From an uncultured Porphyromonadaceae bacterium (GTDB lineage: Bacteria > Bacteroidota > Bacteroidia > Bacteroidales > Muribaculaceae), in NCBI GenBank assembly GCA_900550025.1, contig URQP01000071.1, forward strand, positions 1 through 14,314: a stretch of 14,314 nt of DNA. Reading direction: 5' to 3'. A program made the position numbers and the translations under genes. This document shows positions 14,262-14,314 of the stretch, piece by piece. The notes below the pieces were generated by a model that did no database searches, had not been told where the DNA came from, and saw only the letters and a list, made by a program, of their open reading frames with translations. Within the stretch, counting starts at the first letter, position 1. Each line of letters starts with the position of its first letter.

Positions 14262-14314
14262 AGCGGAAGACGAGGCTCAAACTCGCGACCCTCAGCTTGG
14301 AAGGCTGATGCTCT
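14262..14314 (-). tRNA. tRNA-Gly (anticodon TCC), 5' part outside window
   Basis: The minus strand shows the 3' two thirds of a tRNA. The anticodon stem TCAGC/GCTGA encloses loop CTTCCAA with anticodon TCC (14301-14299), reading GGA glycine codons. The T stem GCGAG/CTCGT encloses TTTGAGC, and CTTCCGC (14269-14263) is the 3' acceptor strand, which would pair with GCGGAAG beyond the window. The discriminator base is T (14262), usual for tRNA-Gly, and CCA is not encoded. The D-arm end AGAGCA sits at the window edge. Confidence 0.9.

Noticed and set aside
1..14314. CRISPR array, insertion sequence or integrase
   Set aside because: No regularly spaced repeats, transposase or recombinase motifs, or terminal inverted repeats were seen on either strand.

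Overview
The window looks chromosomal and comes from a member of Bacteroidota, most likely Bacteroidales. Three things point there: the promoters match the Bacteroides-type -33 TTTG / -7 TAnnTTTG pattern rather than sigma-70, start codons mostly lack Shine-Dalgarno sequences, and the gene families are typical of the phylum (secreted TPR/CHAT protein, SIS-only KpsF/GutQ isomerase, DUF721 protein, Bacteroidota-type Rel and PgpH). Family-level placement such as Muribaculaceae is only a guess.

Left block (1-4294, all minus strand, transcribed right to left). A tightly packed run: DUF721/DciA-like protein, 4HBT thioesterase, SIS-domain arabinose-5-phosphate isomerase (Kdo supply), a PfkB-fold protein that has lost its key catalytic motifs, a cytoplasmic TPR-like protein, and a secreted TPR/CHAT protein. 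The CHAT gene is interrupted by an in-frame TAG at 331-333 and its reading frame then runs open to the window edge.

Centre (4295-6958). The 546-base gap between the divergent genes for the DUF721 protein and dnaX holds a decayed fragment of an AAA/DUF4143-type ATPase gene on the minus strand (deletion, frame change and TAG). Two overlapping promoter-like signals offset by 10 bp lie just upstream of dnaX, whose real start is 4841. dnaX converges with a small four-helix membrane protein gene; the two stop codons abut.

AT-rich island (7094-9682, minus strand). A four-gene operon with 4-base stop/start overlaps at every junction encodes one lipoprotein followed by three divergent paralogues of a secreted protein family I do not recognise. 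This is the best candidate for an undescribed system in the window.

Right block (9775-14314, minus strand). A bifunctional (p)ppGpp synthetase/hydrolase (rel, GTG start) is followed 15 bases later by a PgpH-type HD phosphodiesterase, which in other bacteria degrades c-di-AMP, so two second-messenger enzymes are probably co-transcribed. A clear promoter precedes rel, and upstream of it an intrinsic terminator closes a tRNA-Gly(TCC) gene that runs off the window end.
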